This document shows, piece by piece, positions 22,801 to 33,838 of a stretch of DNA of 64,000 bases; position 1 is the first letter of the stretch; each line of letters opens with the position of its first letter. The notes beneath the pieces are model-generated. The model did no database searches, was not told where the DNA came from, and worked only from the letters and a program-made list of their open reading frames with translations. The translations under genes and the position numbers were made by a program. This stretch comes from Ampullaceana balthica (lineage: Eukaryota > Mollusca > Gastropoda > Lymnaeidae), in assembly GCA_944989445.1 (NCBI GenBank), contig CALYLW010000037.1, forward strand, positions 1,836,501 to 1,900,500, read 5' to 3'.

Positions 22801-25800
22801 GCATTAACTGTAGAGTAATATGCTTGATGGTGAACACATGACCCACCACACAAGCACATTCAAACATTTAGAGTACAAAGACCATTTTAAGTACGGTAAT
22901 AATATAGATCACATTTTTCTTCCATTTCTTTAGCCTAGTTTTTTTTTAAATAGTTTTTTTTTAAATTTGGAATATTTTGGTTTAAGCATTCACAACACAG
23001 AAATGAATTGTATCTTGCAAGTGACCAGCACAGTGATGTCATATTGCTTGGACTACTTGCAGGTTGAATTATTTCCCCTTCCACTACAGCAACATATTGA
23101 AATGCAGGGGTCAGATAAGTTAGAGGGAGATAAGTTGTTTCAGATGAAACCCTGCCAGTGACAAAATGGAACTATTTTAACTAGGGCTGGTACTGATTTT
23201 AAAAAAAAATTATGATTAATCTGGAAAAAATTTACTTGATTAATTTTGATTAATTATATTTTTATATAGATCCCGTTAAGTACCAATTCATTATTTCGCC
23301 AAATCGGTTAAGTCGCAGTAATTCCATGGCTCCTAAATTTTGTGACGTAACACAGCAAATTCATTCTGCTATGCAAGAAATAAGGGAGAAAAACCTTTTT
23401 GTTTATGTATGCACGTCTAAATAATTAATAATAATACGAGGGAAAAGTATGTAAGCAACAAAAAATATAAATTATTAATAAATTGGAAACAAAAAATATT
23501 AGAAATATTTTCTTAAATTTTAATCGATGAAATTAATTTTAATCAATTAAAAAATTTAACTATTAATCGATTTAATTAATCGTTAATTTCTGCAGCCCTA
23601 ATTTTAACAAAATGCATTGACTTACTTGAGCACTTCCAGCACAGACGAGTTGGTTTCAACATCTCCTTCCTCATCGTCAAGTCCACGGTGATTTGCCTCC
23701 CAGCTGAAGTTCATAGAGTTCTGGAACTGAACCTGGTTCAGGTATTTATTGATGTGCTCTGCTTTACCTTCAGTTTCAGACTGCGAGGGGACGGATCTTG
23801 GTGCGGCTATTTCCAAATGTGTGTCTTTTCCTGCTTCATGTTCAGCATTCGCTGGGGGTAACTTCGTAACCAATCCCCCTGTTTTGCTATTGTCACTTGG
23901 TGTGGTCATTTTCACTTGTTGCTTGGTGTTTTTTACCTCAGAACCTCCCCCCAATTTCGATCTTACACGCAGTAAGGCTGGTGAAGGTTCGCTGAGGGTG
24001 TAAGATCCGCGACGGATCAGTAACCTGGATGGGGTGTTGACATCAGGATCTTCCGTCACATCTGAGACATTGTTGAGTTTTTTGGGAGAGTGAGATCTTT
24101 CGTCAGCTTGACCTTCTGTCACTTCGTTAGTGTGTCCTGTAACAGGATCGGGGACTTGTTTCAGTGTTTGTTTAGTATGGCTGGCAGTATCAACAGCAAC
24201 AGTAATATTCATGGCTAAATGTATGCTCTCCTGAGCCGAAAGGTCATCATGAATGGTACTGCTGCTGGACTCTGAGGTCAAGGTCAAAGCTTTTGATTGG
24301 TTTGAAGCTTGAGAATCAGAGACCGAGAGTTTCCCACCAACAGCTGCTTTGACGGTCGCCTTGGCTCGTGGAATATGTGATTGGAGTGACTCACTTGAGG
24401 ACATCACTTGACTAGCACCAGTAATATTTGGAATACATGGACCATTTTGAGCACCAAGATCTGACTCCCCCCCCTGAGGTTTGCAACTTGCTAGTGAAGG
24501 CTTCTTGGCTTGCCACCGACGAGCTGCCTTTAATTTGACTCGTTGCTCTGATTCTATCATCTGGAATGATATTGTACAAGTCTAGTCCAATTGTTTTCAA
24601 GTGTTGGGTTCCAAGGAGTTCAGGATTATCATTGTTGTGTTTTCTCTCTTTGTGCCAGTGCTCTGACTTTTTATGCCCCCGATTCGGGTCATGCCCCTGG
24701 CCCATTCTGTCGTTCTCCTTATCAGAACCATGGGCATCAGACTTGCCGTAGTGCTGGAAGGAGACGCCGGATGCTGTGTAAAACGGGGGTGACTTTGGGG
24801 ATGAATCGCTGTCTTGTTGAAGAGAAACCCGAGTCAGCAGATCACTGGGCCCATCTGCATCTGAGGTTTTGTGAGATGGCCCTTGCTTGACTCTGGCTTC
24901 ACCTGGCTTGCCTATGACTGGCACCACGGCCGCTCCCTCACAGCTACCGTCAGTATTTATGTGTATCTGATCGTGGGCTAGTTTCTTTTTCAGCACAGTG
25001 GGGCGTTCAAACACCTGGCTGGATACTGTGTTGTACTCTGTCACATAAGAGGAGAAATGAACCCCTCCTTTGGATGACTTTGGGCTACTCCGGCTACTCC
25101 TCTGGCTGTCGGTGGTTGCGCTGGTGTTGGCCGAGCCGTACCCCGGCGAGCTGCTGGGGCTGTTGTGCGTGTGCTCCATGTTGGAGGAGATTGTGTTGTC
25201 CACGTAGCCCGAGGTGTTGCTGTTGTTTCCAGGTTCTGGGGACACCTCGACCACTGTGTCCTGGCTTTCATGGAAGAAACTGGCAGACTGGCCATCACCT
25301 GCGTCCGCTCCGCTCTGCGCTAGAAACTTCTTGGCCAGGTGATGAGCTTGTTGGGCGTCTGTCTCGTTCAACACCTGAGTGTTGGTCAGAGAGTCACTCA
25401 GGTCACTGCCACTGGTTGATGTCAACTCTTGAACATTCAAGGCTTTTGAAAGCCGGTCAAGGTCGTACGAGATTTTCTGTTCTTTAAACGATGAAAGGAC
25501 AAGCCCGTTGAATACTTTTGGTATAGACCCCTCGTCTAGTGTCATGAAGTCCGAGCTGACAGAGTCCATGGTTTGCAGGCCAAAGTCCTCACTGGCCATT
25601 CCAGTTTCAGCAGTTGCAAATGTACTCAGAGGGTCTGTGGCTCCCAGTTTTTCTTGAAATATTTTAGAGGCACTGTTATCATCCTGACCACTGAGATCAA
25701 AGTTGAGTTGTCTGGCTGTGGATCTCACACCACTTTCTGGCAAGTTCCCCTGAAAGTTATAGAACGAAAATCAATACAAGTATTACATAAAAAACATTTT

Positions 25801-28800
25801 TAAAATTATTATAAATCATATTCCCATCACAGATCAAATACAATAGACAAGTCTTTAAAATGTTTAGGGGAAGATTTGCATTCTTTTTTTTTAAAATGCT
25901 ATTTGTTGGCAATAACAAAACTAATTGTAAATAGATAGTAATCTGCTTTAGTGTTGAAGATTTTTTTTAAATTAACATTAATAATTATCCTTTGTTTTGT
26001 TAATTTTCTTTAAATGCCAGGGGTTAAATTTTTAAAAATTACAATTGCTTTAATTTATTTCAGAACTCCTAACCAGCAATGTTGAAGCACGAGATTCTCC
26101 TTTAGATAGTAAGTGCTGTCGTCGTTGTCTTGCAGTTTTCCTTTTCTCCAATAAAACTGCATCTTTCTTATACTGGAACAATTCATCTCGCCTGCTTGAT
26201 GTGATCTGTTGGAAGACAATAATATATGCAACATTCATCCATCCCTATAGTGGCAGAGATCCAAAACAGCTCACTAGCATGTAGCACACAATAAGAGAGC
26301 AAAGTGATTGTCATTGGTTCCTTTTTGTAACGGTATCACATTATCCTATATAATAAAAGGCTAAGTTCTGTCCCGTCATCTATAGCGATTGGTTCTCAAA
26401 CACACATGACTCCTACAGCCAATCATATCAAGTTTATGCGGACGTTCAAAACGAGTTATTTTTAGTGCAGAATTTCTTCCGAGACTTTATTTTGAGTCAT
26501 GCGCGTTGGGATTTATAGTCAAAAGCTCTGTTTTTACGAGTTATTTATTTTAACTATAATGAATAGTATTTTTGACGTGATGCACATGTATGCCGGTCGA
26601 GACGGCTGTTGACGGGGAGTTACAACATGCCACCGAACGGTGGCGGAACGTCCTTGGACGGGCTTGGTTGCTCGTATCTAATAACATCATTTGGGATTAA
26701 ATAATTATTAGAATGATATAAGACAGGGGTGGGCAAAGTGCGGCCTGCCACAGAGTTTTATGTCGCCCTTTAAGACATTCAGAAAACCCACCTTGAAGTG
26801 TGATAGGGTGTACTTGTCTCACTTAACTGATTCTATAATTAAATGTGCTAGCAGCTAGAAATCTCAATAATATGACTGACATTGACACAATAAATAAATT
26901 TAACAAAACTACCACTTTAGTTTAAACTTTATTTATTGATTTTTAAGATATCATTTATATTTTTTCTGAAATGAAATATAAAGTTAACTAAAGAATCCAA
27001 TCATTTTAAACGGCACGGTCCTATACTAAAATCCCCTAACACAAAGAGGTCCCCTAGCCAACACAGTTGCCCACCCATGATATAAGAAGATGAAAGTAAT
27101 AAACAAAAGGTGAAATAATTGGTAGTCATGTGCATGAATCGGAGACAGAGAGTGACGCTGGCCAATACATGCATGAGCCTCTTGTTGAATTTGAAGAAAC
27201 TTATGTCAATATCATTCTATTAAGTGCAGTGTTCCGTAAAAGTGAAATTATGCATGAACCATAATAAATGCAAAAGTTTTTCTCTCAACCATGTATCATA
27301 GTATCATAGAAAATAAACAAGTGATATATTACTATAACTGATATTAATGGAAGAGTTTTCCTTAAAGTGATCTCTCTGTGCCTGTCACTGTTAATATAAA
27401 TTGTCCTCGGAGATACTTTTTAAATCATTGACTGCAAAGTAAACCTGTTACATCTGGGATTTGTCCTAAATAAACAGATGACTATTTCACTCCCACAGAG
27501 AACATTAAAATAGTTTATATTAAAATAGTTATATAAGATATAAGTATTGTAAACTAAAATTATGGGTGTTTCCCATGACTTGATAAGCCAGAGCTGACTG
27601 TCTCATCATGCAGCACTATTTGTTGATGACTAAGTCTAAGTAGTAAATGTCCCAGATAAATAAATCAATTAATTCTTCATCAGAATTATTTACTAGAATT
27701 TTAAGTCAATTTTTAAAGAACTTTAATAACATAATATGAATATACAACATTGATATGTCATTTGTCCAATAAAGTTAGTGCCATTCGTGGATATTAAAAT
27801 GAGAGAAACTGATTTGAATAGATTTAGTTTCAATAATCATGAACAGGATTAATCAGGATAATTTGTCCATAAACCATTGTATTAATTAAGTACATTTATA
27901 AGTACTTACGGCTGGAGGCAATATGGGGACACCATTGAACTTAATCAATGACTCAAATTCAGAGTTAAAGGCTGTAGGCTGTAGCTTGATAGTCTGTCTG
28001 TCAAGCCGTCTGCTTTGTGACTCAAAATATTTGATCAGCTGTCCCATTCCCGCTGGACTTCCAAACTGAAAATTTTAGAAATGGTTCAACAATTATTTAC
28101 TGTGTAAAATGCGTCTCAATATAAGCCTGAAATCAGTTTTTAAAAAAGCAACAAAAACTTACAATAATGGGTTGTGTATAGCAAAAAATGTTTAATAAAT
28201 GTAACCCGTTTGAAGATGTTGGCTTGTCGAATAAAAAATATGCTCGAAAGAATACAAGTACAAGCAATTCAAGAGTATATGACAGTTAGAAAGGTTAACT
28301 ACCTGTCCACTCTAACATGACATTGACATAAACTGGGGGAGGTAGTCCGACCCACACAATCACACGGGGAGAATATCATGTAGTTAATATCTTTTAAATA
28401 CACACAGAGATTTAATTCCAGAATCAAGGTAACTTTTCAAATAACAAAGAAGTAGTTAAGCAAACACACAGAAAGACATCTGCTTAGATGTGTGAATACC
28501 AGAGTACTCATGAGACTAACTTTCTGTAAACTCTCTCACCTATTTACACCTAGTACAATCAAATGTCTTAAAATCCAAGAACATGAAATGACCTTTTTCC
28601 TTCTACATACATATTTAGTTTTTCTGGAAGGTCAATCCAACAATCCATTCATAAAAATGTTCTTGAGAAAAGTTGGTAAAGGGGTGGAGTTTAGAAAGTT
28701 ATTTGGGGATACGGTGGTCGAGTGGCAACGCGCTCGACTGGCGTACCGATGGTTACGGGTTCGAATCCATGGGAAGCCATGGATTTGTTCCCGGGGCCTA

Positions 28801-30257
28801 GGGCGTCCCCGAGTCAACCCAGCTTCGAGTGGGTACCTAACGCATAGTTAGGGAAAATAAAAGGCGGCTGGGTAATGCGTGGAACCCTTATAGCCGTGGC
28901 ATGTGAACGCTGCATCACTTGCCAAAATCAACTGCTGCCTTGTAGATGGTCTTGGCTGACCAAAGGCTATGGAAGCACATCCAGAAAAAACAGCAGGCTG
29001 AAGTCGGAGACCACGGGCCAATTGGCGCAAAACTCGTCGGCACGCAATACTCAAATTGAGAACGAAGAAGAAGAAAGTTATTTTATGACATCTTTCACTG
29101 ATAAAATCAAGGTCTGAACGTCTTTAAGGAAGGCCTCATTTTGGTAAAAATTTATAAGATAGTAGTATGTGGCCAAGATCCTGTAAGCTTGTGAGCCTCA
29201 ATGGCTATGTGAAAAAAGCTTTTATGTCACAGCAGTGCCTACTGTGCTTTCCGGGTATGAAATATAGCTCATTTAAACCAATTTTACATTATTTGGACTC
29301 AAGGATGGTTGTAATTTGATACACTGAACATGGATGAGGTTTATATTTTAAAATATTTAAAAAATTATTATATAAATAGATACCTTAGTGATAGAGCATT
29401 TGTATAGACTTGTGTGACAAGATACACTGACCATAGAGCATTTGTATAGACTTGTGTGACAAGATACACTGACCATAGAGCATTGGTATAGACGTGTGTG
29501 ATAGGATACACTGACCATAGAGCATTTGTATAGACTTGTGTGACAAGATACACTGACCATAGAGCATTTGTATAGACTTGTGTGATAGGATACACTGACC
29601 AGAGAGCATTTGTATAGACTTGTGTGATAAGATACACTGACAATGGAATGAGACTAAGATTTAAATGAAAGTTGCAACTTCTGATGGCAAATATAGTATT
29701 TAAAAAAAACATGTTGGTGTTTGCTTGTTGTACATGTATTAGTATAGAAATGACTGGGAGATAAAAAAAAATAATACAACAAGCGAGAGCGCTTGTGTTT
29801 AACCTTTTCTTTCCTGCCAAAGGCTTTGGAGCCAAAATGTTAATTTCCTGTTATATCCCCTTTTCAGGGTTTCCTCTACCCTTCGTATATTTCTGAACCA
29901 AGTTTTCCTCTTAGTTCTCTAGTTATTGGTCTGCACTCAGTCTAGCAATGTAATAAATTGTGAGACCATTAGCCACCCCCACCAGCAAGTTGGACAGCCC
30001 TGTAAATTTTTTTGGCAAAACAAAAACTTGTGGAAATCACGTGATGGTTCTGAAATAAACTCCAATCATCACGTGATGGTTCTGAAACTCAAATCACTCA
30101 AAACAAACGTACCTCTACTCTGACAATGCCTTAGGTTTAATCCTTAGGTTTAATCCTTAGGTTTAATCTAGGGGGACCAACTTACCTGAACCTTCAGCAA
30201 AGTCATACTGACGGCCACAGTTTGCTGAGACGTCAGGAACTGCTCATGCTCTCCCAT
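16866..30257 (-). CDS. CCP110: CCP110/CP110 centriolar coiled-coil protein (complete, 14 coding exons, one frame break)
   Basis: CP110 caps the distal end of centrioles with CEP97 and blocks cilium formation. Exons, minus, 5' to 3': 30186-30257, 27910-28065, 26074-26205, 23626-25749, 22577-22718, 21572-22189, 21105-21221, 20103-20204, 19824-19937, 19526-19599, 19162-19260, 17570-17626, 17172-17305, 16866-16966; about 1346 aa (human about 1012). Family matches: ESLIKFNGVPILPPA near the N-terminus; a basic coiled stretch in exon 3; RLLIRRGSYTLSEPSP in exon 4; a coiled coil in exons 5-6 (SLHEQQMELKRQELIRQQQR); and the best-conserved core in exons 7-9: QAKFARVTAVAKGYLTR (the calmodulin/IQ-like region of vertebrate CP110), FNFQTETPIKKGVFTSQDRA and LLDIHEIFFEIPCSDRM. 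Exon 4 contains a one-base frame discontinuity near 24560 (see findings). The exon 6 acceptor could also be at 22165, and the exon 3 donor (CTG/GTTAGG) is weak. Confidence 0.92.
17684..17720 (+). mobile_element. Possible isolated terminus of a Tigger-like element in CCP110 intron 11
   Basis: CAGTAGGACCTTGCTTATCT resembles Tigger-type terminal repeats. No TA lies directly in front, and I could not find a matching inverted end, so this may be a truncated copy or chance. Confidence 0.25.
18174..18547 (+). pseudogene. LINE 3' fragment (CR1/L2-like RT C-terminus plus (ATT)n tail) in CCP110 intron 11
   Basis: A plus-strand frame reads RILCVPKTRTKTFGERSF, then WNSLPLHIRSISSTKSF, then a TGA at about 18385. 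This is the characteristic end of L2/CR1-type ORF2 (F.ERSFSF..P..WNSLP..IR). The 3' UTR ends with 'tgtaaagcgctgggatacagcgctataac', a small hairpin seen at the 3' end of many LINEs, and an (ATT)n tail at 18525-18547. It lies antisense to CCP110. It is 5'-truncated and belongs to a different family from the LINE tail at 6531-6973. Confidence 0.82.
20275..20363 (+). repeat. 30-bp minisatellite, 3 copies, CCP110 intron 7
   Basis: Copies start at 20275, 20305 and 20334 (30, 29 and 30 bp) with core AACAAGGAACCAGGGACTTG. The array ends in an A-run. It sits about 70 bp upstream (in gene direction) of the exon 8 acceptor at 20204. A similar 'acctgggacttgggaacc' phrase occurs at 253-271. Confidence 0.85.
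20947..21057 (+). repeat. 21-bp minisatellite, 5 copies, CCP110 intron 7
   Basis: Five perfect copies (from 20947, 20968, 20989, 21010 and 21031) plus a partial one. Unit: CAAACAAAAGATAATGTTTG followed by T. Each unit has a short dyad (ACAAA...TTTGT), so the array could fold. It begins 48 bp beyond the exon 7 donor in the gene direction. Confidence 0.9.
23182..23600 (+). mobile_element. hAT-type MITE (419 bp) in CCP110 intron 4
   Basis: Termini are TAGGGCTGGTACTGATTTT (left) and TAGGGCTGCAGAAATTAACG (right, reverse complement). A perfect 8-bp target duplication, ATTTTAAC, lies at 23174-23181 and 23601-23608. The TAGGG termini and 8-bp duplication are diagnostic of hAT. The interior is non-coding and matches 6270-7052 in inverse orientation. 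It lies only about 25 bp beyond the exon 4 donor. Confidence 0.88.
26344..26674 (+). mobile_element. Possible short Helitron-like repeat in CCP110 intron 2
   Basis: It starts TCCTATATAATAAAAGGCTA after an A, a Helitron-type 5' end. It ends in a GC-rich segment with a small hairpin (CGTCC TTGGACG) before CTCG and a T. The CTCG end is not the canonical CTRR, so class is uncertain. The phrase 'gggatttatagtcaaaagc' is shared with the repeats near 47290 and 62645. Confidence 0.4.
26724..27079 (+). mobile_element. hAT-type MITE (356 bp) in CCP110 intron 2
   Basis: Termini CAGGGGTGGGCAAAGTGCGG and, in reverse complement, CATGGGTGGGCAACTGTGTT. A perfect 8-bp duplication, ATATAAGA, lies at 26716-26723 and 27080-27087. 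The interior is non-coding. Confidence 0.88.
28705..29071 (+). mobile_element. tRNA-derived SINE (about 367 bp) in CCP110 intron 1
   Basis: The head GGGGATACGGTGGTCGAGTG is tRNA-like and carries a pol III A box (TGGTCGAGTGGC) and B box (GGTTCGAATCC) at the right spacing. A tRNA-unrelated body follows, ending in a GAA-repeat tail. A 12-bp target duplication, AGAAAGTTATTT, lies at 28693-28704 and 29072-29083. Part of the body ('gtgaacgctgc...cacttgcc') recurs at 43428-43455 and, inverted, at 50340-50372. Confidence 0.88.
29393..29644 (+). repeat. 42-bp minisatellite, 6 copies, CCP110 intron 1
   Basis: Unit starts AGAGCATTTGTATAGACTTG and ends ATACACTGACCAT. Two subtypes (TGACAAGA and TGATAGGA/TGATAAGA) alternate. 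Since 42 is a multiple of 3, all three minus-strand frames stay open and give artificial 14-residue repeat peptides; these are not genes. Confidence 0.92.
30035..30092. promoter_or_regulatory. Duplicated E-box (TCACGTGATGGTTCTGAAA) near the CCP110 start
   Basis: The 19-bp phrase TCACGTGATGGTTCTGAAA occurs twice (30037-30055 and 30069-30087). Each has a palindromic CACGTG core of the bHLH/E-box type. They lie about 100-150 bp inside CCP110 intron 1. A regulatory role is only a suggestion. Confidence 0.35.
30127..30168 (+). repeat. 14-bp direct repeat, 3 copies
   Basis: CCTTAGGTTTAATC is repeated three times directly inside CCP110 intron 1, next to the exon 1 donor at 30185. Confidence 0.8.
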
Positions 30258-32265
30258 GGTTCGGTTTTATTGAGGGTTCATGAAATATACACGACCCGCC
30301 CGTCACTAACGATGTTCTTGGTCGACCCCCAATCAACCTGATTGGCCCATCAATGTTTCATGGATCATTCCGGGATCTTACCGATCAGGAACACAAGTCA
30401 CGCGATTCAACCAAAAGTTGTTTTATTTTTAAAAAAAATTTTTTTTAAACTTGTAATCAAGTATTGTTAAAGTCACCTCACAAAAATAAGACCGTTCGTT
30501 TAAAAATAATTATTAAATTAAAACTGCAAAAAATTAGATCTTTCAATTAATACTAAGAGTTATGGACAATAAGACCGTCAACAAATAATCAAATAATCTT
30601 CCCAGACTTTATATGTTTCGCGTGTTGGCACAAAATTACAATACTCAACTGTGGACGTTTTTGTCTTTCAAATAATTTTTTAATATTTTAACAGACCAGC
30701 TGTGTGTTCTGGTTAAATCACATTCTGTATATCCTTACAATTTCCAAAGTCCACAAGAACTCACTGGTGAGATCATTTTAAGTACCGTCATTTCATCGGA
30801 CTTTAAATTAAGTATCCCGAATCTCTTCGCTGCCTCCGTGCCATTTTAAGACTATGTAACTTGTACTATGGCCTATGGGCTTGTTCTGTGACGCTTCACT
30901 TCAACCCGTCAGAACAAAGAAAACTCTCTTCAAGCTGATATATAAACCGTGCTTAACGCGATTATTTTCAGTAATTGGTTTTAGGTTACTATTAAAACAT
31001 CAACTTGTGGATATATTATCGATTTCCCGCGTGCGACATGGTTAAAAGAAAGCATGAGCATCAGGCCAAACACTTCACCAAACACATTCGCCATACCCGT
31101 ATGTTGTATATCTCTGAAAACGACATAATATAGGTCTACGCGCTAAATCGGCGTCTGATAACATGGTACATGACGCCCTACCGTTACACTGGCATTCTTG
31201 GACCTATCGAAGTCAATGTTCGATCAATCGATACCTGACCCGTGTCGAGTTTGATCAGGACACACACAATTACACGAGGCATGTGAACCAGCACCTCTAC
31301 ACGGCACGCGTGTGTCAAACTAAGACATATGTGTTGCAGGCTGGCAGTTTACAGAATACCATTTGCTCTCACCTTAACCCCAGAAATCTAGCACCCCCCC
31401 CTCCACAAGCAAACACTTTATTATTATTTTTTTGAGAATGGATAAAAAAGATCGAAATTGCGATTCAAGACCTACGATCCCCATACAAATCACAGAACAA
31501 ACCATCGGTGGCAGACGACACCTAAGCCTTACGATCTCTTAACACCTTTAGTCGATTACCCACACACACACACAAACACACACAAAACCACGCCCATGAG
31601 CGACCTTGGTTTATTCGGCTAAATCGTTACACCAGTTTGAACGTGTTCCGACGCGTCCTGGTTGACATGGCCCAAAAGCCAGAATTGACATCAACATGAC
31701 TAAGTACAAGAATGATCTTTATGTTGAATCGACACGACTCAGTGGTAGATCTATAGTTTTGTCAGACTAACTTAAGACTTAAGACCTTTGCAACCTTACA
31801 AATAAAAAACGCATATTAAAATAAGGTTAAGAAAAAGGGGGGGGGAGCAATGCCAACATCAGCCATTAACACATGGTGTGGAATCGACCTTGTGATTGTT
31901 TCTGTTTCATCCAATTTTGTTGTTGTTTTTTTCATTACCGCGAACAAAGGGTTTGGAACAACGACACTTCTCCCTTTTATCAAATACATCGATACGTGTT
32001 TTTTTTTCTTCTCCCACTTCCTAACACTAAAGTCATCATTCATAATTTGTTTATTGACTGTCTTGAATGTTGCACGCATGTAATTGAGAGCATAGACTAG
32101 CCATAACACCCCGACCACACACCTCAATCAAAGTGATTTTACTCTGCACAAATATATAGCAATCGTCTGAGAGGCAAGTTTGAACACGACCCTGACCTTT
32201 ATATCTTGTACACCACGGTTCCGAGCGATATATTTCCCGGTGGCCGAGGTCGACTGGTGCGCAGA
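30258..32265 (-). promoter_or_regulatory. Upstream region of CCP110, no gene seen
   Basis: 5' flank of CCP110. A CCAAT-like motif (minus strand, about 30341) lies 85 bp upstream of the ATG. There is a CA-rich microsatellite at 31560-31590 and a G-run at 31838-31847. Short reading frames here show no family motif. Confidence 0.35.
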
Positions 32266-32672
32266 GCGAGTCATTTAGTCAGGTTGACAGTTGACACGAG
32301 TCATTTAGTCAGGTTGACAGTTGACACGAGTCATTTAGTCAGGTTGACAGTTGACACGAGTCATTTAGTCAGGTTGACAGTTGGCACGAGTCAGGTTGAC
32401 AGTTGACACGAGTCATTTATTCAGGTTGACAGTTGACACGAGTCATTTAGTCAGGTTGACAGTTGACACGAGTCATTTAGTCAGGTTGACAGTTGGCACG
32501 AGTCAGGTTGACAGTTGACACGAGTCATTTAGTCAGGTTGAAAGTTGACACGCCTCATTTATTCAGGTTGAGAGTTGACACGAGTCATTTAGTCAGGTTG
32601 ACAGTTGGCACGAGTCATTTATTCAAGTTGACAGTTGACGTCATTTAGTCAGGTTGACAGTTGACACGAGCC
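32266..32672 (+). repeat. 30-bp minisatellite, about 13-14 copies
   Basis: Unit CACGAGTCATTTAGTCAGGT followed by TGACAGTTGA. Several copies are shortened to 18 bp by loss of 'atttagtcaggttg'-type sequence. A composite pattern (three full units then a short one) is partly repeated, indicating expansion by multi-unit duplication. Confidence 0.92.
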
Positions 32673-32796
32673 ATTTCCCCTAATGGATTACCTCAGAAAT
32701 CTATCAAGTACTGAGTGGTGTAACCTTCCTTAAATAGTCTTATCGGTCGAGTCCCACATCATCATACACAAACTGACAGTGTGGTTCCGTCCATTA

Positions 32797-33165
32797 CCAC
32801 AACATACATATACACATAATGGCAGCGTGGTGCTGTCCTTTAAAACATACACATAATGGCAGCATGGTACTGTCCTTTACCACAACATACACATAATGCC
32901 AGCGTGGTACCGTCCTTAACCACAACATACACATAATGGCAGCATGGTACTGTCCTTTACCACAACATACACATAATGCCAGCGTGGTACCGTCCTTAAC
33001 CACAACATACACATAATGGCAGCATGGTACTGTCCTTTACCACAACTTACACATAATGATAACGTGTAATGTCCTTTACCAAAACATACACATAATGGCA
33101 GCGTGGTACCGTCCTTTACCACCACATAAACATAATGGTAACGTGGTACTATTCTTTTCCACAAA
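32797..33165 (+). repeat. 40-bp minisatellite, about 9 copies
   Basis: Unit ACATAATGGCAGCATGGTAC followed by TGTCCTTTACCACAACATAC. Two subtypes ('ggcagcatggtactgtcctttacc' and 'gccagcgtggtaccgtccttaacc') alternate, suggesting an 80-bp dimer as duplication unit. Copies decay toward the right end. Confidence 0.9.
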
Positions 33166-33663
33166 ATGCACATGTCAGCATGGTGAAGAACTAAGTTACA
33201 AGTATTTTTTTAACAAAAAGATCGTCATCTATGAGATAAAGACATAGATTCGATGAGCTGTACCCAGTCCAAAATCAGTTTGAAAAAGTATGCAGGCGTT
33301 TGCTTAATAGTATATATTCCAACAATTTGTTTTGTTGTACTCCTTAAGTAATGCTTACATTGTGTACTGCTTGGAAGGGGAGGAGAGGAGTTAAGCGAGA
33401 CCAGAGACTGGACGCTGGACACATGTAACAGTATGACATGTGTGCACTACAGGTCACCATACAGATACCCTTGCGTGTGAAAGGTAGATTTTAACTTTAA
33501 AAAGGGAGGGGGGATGGCTTGGAGCCTTCATAAATGATATGACTATTAGACTAGACTAGATGAAAATTGTAGGCTGGGAAGACATTTCTATTGACCCTTT
33601 TAGGGAACTTTTAAAGTGGAAAATTGGTGGGGGAAAATTGGTTGGGAGTCTCAACATTCGACA

Positions 33664-33778
33664 GTCGACTAGAACGGAGACCAGATCACAACATAGACCG
33701 AATCACAACAGACACCACATCACAACAGAGACCAGATCACAAAAGAGACCAGATCATAACAGAGACCAGATCACAGCG
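33664..33778 (+). repeat. 17-bp tandem repeat abutting the 3' end of the LINE at 33.8 kb
   Basis: About six copies of a unit like CAGAGACCAGATCACAA. The array touches the end of the LINE that runs on the minus strand, so it could be the tandem 3' tail that some non-LTR elements carry. Confidence 0.75.
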
Positions 33779-33838
33779 TAGAGTGTAGGAGCGTCGCAGA
33801 GAGATGTTCGTTCGTCCGTCGATACGACGAGGACCACT

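Noticed and set aside
24412..24584. A short intron explaining the CCP110 frame switch
   Set aside because: CATTCCAG/ATG at 24561 looks like an acceptor, but only a phase-0 donor would work and no upstream GT in the correct phase has a donor-like context. The tested donors lead to an immediate stop.
23749..25487. Plus-strand frames of 76-137 codons opposite CCP110 exon 4
   Set aside because: They are antisense shadows of a strongly coding exon with no motifs of their own.
28717..28790. A tRNA gene with A and B boxes
   Set aside because: The sequence continues into a SINE body with GAA tail and 12-bp target duplication, and the cloverleaf pairing is degenerate.
29368..29835. Minus-strand 155-codon repeat-containing frame
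   Set aside because: It exists only because the 42-bp minisatellite unit is a multiple of 3 and lacks stops; all three frames are open.
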